Assembly: GCF_003255815.1 (NCBI RefSeq)
Contig: NC_037670.1
Span: 58,166,724 to 58,230,723, forward strand
DNA: 64,000 bases
Source: Theropithecus gelada
Taxonomy: Eukaryota; Chordata; Mammalia; Primates; Cercopithecidae
Direction: 5' to 3'
Part shown: piece by piece, positions 62,580 to 64,000 of the stretch
Position numbering within the stretch: the stretch's first letter is position 1
Layout: each line of letters begins with the position of its first letter
The notes under the pieces: model-generated
Seen by the model: the letters and a program-made list of their open reading frames with translations, nothing else
Database searches by the model: none
Told to the model about the DNA's origin: nothing
Program-made: the position numbers and the translations under genes

Positions 62580-62670
62580 TGTGTAAAGTTTTACAGTTTA
62601 CAAAGTATTTTCCCATTCATAGTCTTATTTTATCCTCATTCCAGACTTGTGAAAGGGTTTTCCTCATTCC
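62580..62670 (-). mobile_element. possible MIR fragment, antisense
   Basis: ACAGTTTACAAAGTATTTTC and GTCTTATTTTATCCTCATTC resemble the complement of the MIR core and 3' part. Short and diverged. Confidence 0.45.
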
Positions 62671-63461
62671 CCTTTATTTTTCATTTGTGATAAGAGCACT
62701 TATCATGAGATTTACCGTCTTAACAGATTTCAAGTGTACAATACAGTATTGTTAACTGTAAGCATGATACTGTACATCAGATCTCTAGAAATTATTGATT
62801 TTGCAAAACTGAAATTTTATGTCCATTGGACAGCAACTCCCCCTTCTCTCCTCCCTCCAGCCCCCAGCAAACACCATTCTACTCTCTGCTTCTATGAGAT
62901 TGACAGTTTTAGATTCCTCATGTAAGTGGAATCATGCAGTATTTATCTTTTTGTGACTGACTGACTTAGTATAATGTCTTCAAAGTTCATCCATGTTTTC
63001 ACATGCTGCAGAATGTCCTCCTTTTCTAAGGCTGAATAGTATTCCACTGAAGGTATACACCATGCTTTCTTGATTTGTTTACCTTCCAATGAATATTTAG
63101 GTTGTTTCTACATCTTGGCTGTTGTTAATAATGCTGCAATAAACATGGGAGTATTAATTTATCTTCAAGATCCTTATTTCAGTTCTTTTGAATAAATACC
63201 CAGAAGCTGAATTGTTGGATCCTATGTTAGTTCTATTTTTAATTTGTTGAGGCACTTCAATACTGTTTTTCATTATGGCTGCACCATTCTGCATACCCAC
63301 CAACTATGAACAAGGGATTCAATTTCTCTATATCGTCACTGACACGTGTTGTCTTTTTTTTTGATAATAGACATCTTAACAACAGTAGGGTGATATCTCA
63401 CATTGTGGTTTTGATTTGCAATTTCTTCGTGATTAGTGACATTGAGCAACTTTTCATATAG

Positions 63462-63787
<326 letters not shown>

Positions 63788-63877
63788 GCCATTTGCATGT
63801 TTTCTTGAAGAAACATCTATTCAGGTCTTTAGCTCATTTAAAAGTTGTGTTATTTATTAAATTAAAAGTTGGTTGTG

Positions 63878-63910
63878 TTTTTTTGTTTTTGTTTTTGTTT
63901 TTGTTTTTTG
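63878..63910 (+). repeat. (TTTTTG)n simple repeat
   Basis: Five G-punctuated T-runs in a row inside antisense L1 sequence. Confidence 0.9.
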
Positions 63911-64000
63911 CTATTGAGTTTTAGCAAATGTGTTTCTTAAATATTTTGGAAATTAACTCCTCATCACATGTATGGCTCGCAAATATTGGAAAACTGGGAA

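Overview
This is eukaryotic nuclear DNA from a primate, made almost entirely of interspersed repeats. Three young Alu insertions (about 20986, 46621 and 48164) carry base changes I associate with Alu subfamilies of Old World monkeys, such as GATCCGGCCACTG in the right arm and AAAAAACTAGCCGGGCGAGG in the middle. The best guess is therefore a macaque, baboon, vervet or relative. I find no intact cellular protein-coding gene, tRNA, rRNA, snRNA or CRISPR array. Nearly every open frame is a translated transposon, a microsatellite or chance.

Layout. 1-7.8 kb: AT-rich single-copy DNA and an old L1 split by AluJ copies. 7.8-9 kb: a solo class I endogenous retrovirus LTR and an L2 3' end. 9.9-21.3 kb: stacked old L1M elements in both orientations. 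They are interrupted by Alus, a MaLR LTR, a long GAAA microsatellite, a 17-bp-TSD L1PA tail and an unusual inverted-arm rearrangement, and the block ends in a monkey-specific AluY. 21.3-35.3 kb: mostly quiet DNA with a second MaLR LTR (5-bp target duplication), further L1M, L2 and MIR pieces and one AluS. 35.3-44.3 kb: an older L1 split by a nearly full-length L1PA element that has itself been hit by an AluY; its ORF1 and ORF2 are broken. 44.3-50.2 kb: MER2, then a hAT-Charlie element containing a Tigger element and an AluS, then L2, MIR, two young monkey Alus and a 46-bp perfect tandem duplication. 50.2-57.6 kb: mostly single-copy sequence with MIR, L2, MER5A and an L1 tail. 57.6-60.4 kb: a perfect-stem hairpin, an L2/AluS block and a CpG-rich, G-quadruplex-prone island, the only promoter-like region. 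60.4-64 kb: a Tigger element split by a probable LTR, an L2 carrying a Z-DNA-prone TG tract, and an antisense L1 running off the window.

The clearest content is the order of insertions: L2/MIR, then L1M, DNA transposons and MaLR LTRs, then AluJ/AluS and L1PA, then monkey AluY. Points most worth a second look are the CpG island with a good minus-strand splice donor, the 82-nt hairpin, the inverted-arm/duplicated block at 19.3/21.4 kb, and the 27-bp perfect inverted repeat at 10.0/10.45 kb. Repeat families were assigned by reading and memory of consensus sequences, not by running RepeatMasker; boundaries are good to a few bases where a target duplication is quoted and to tens of bases elsewhere.
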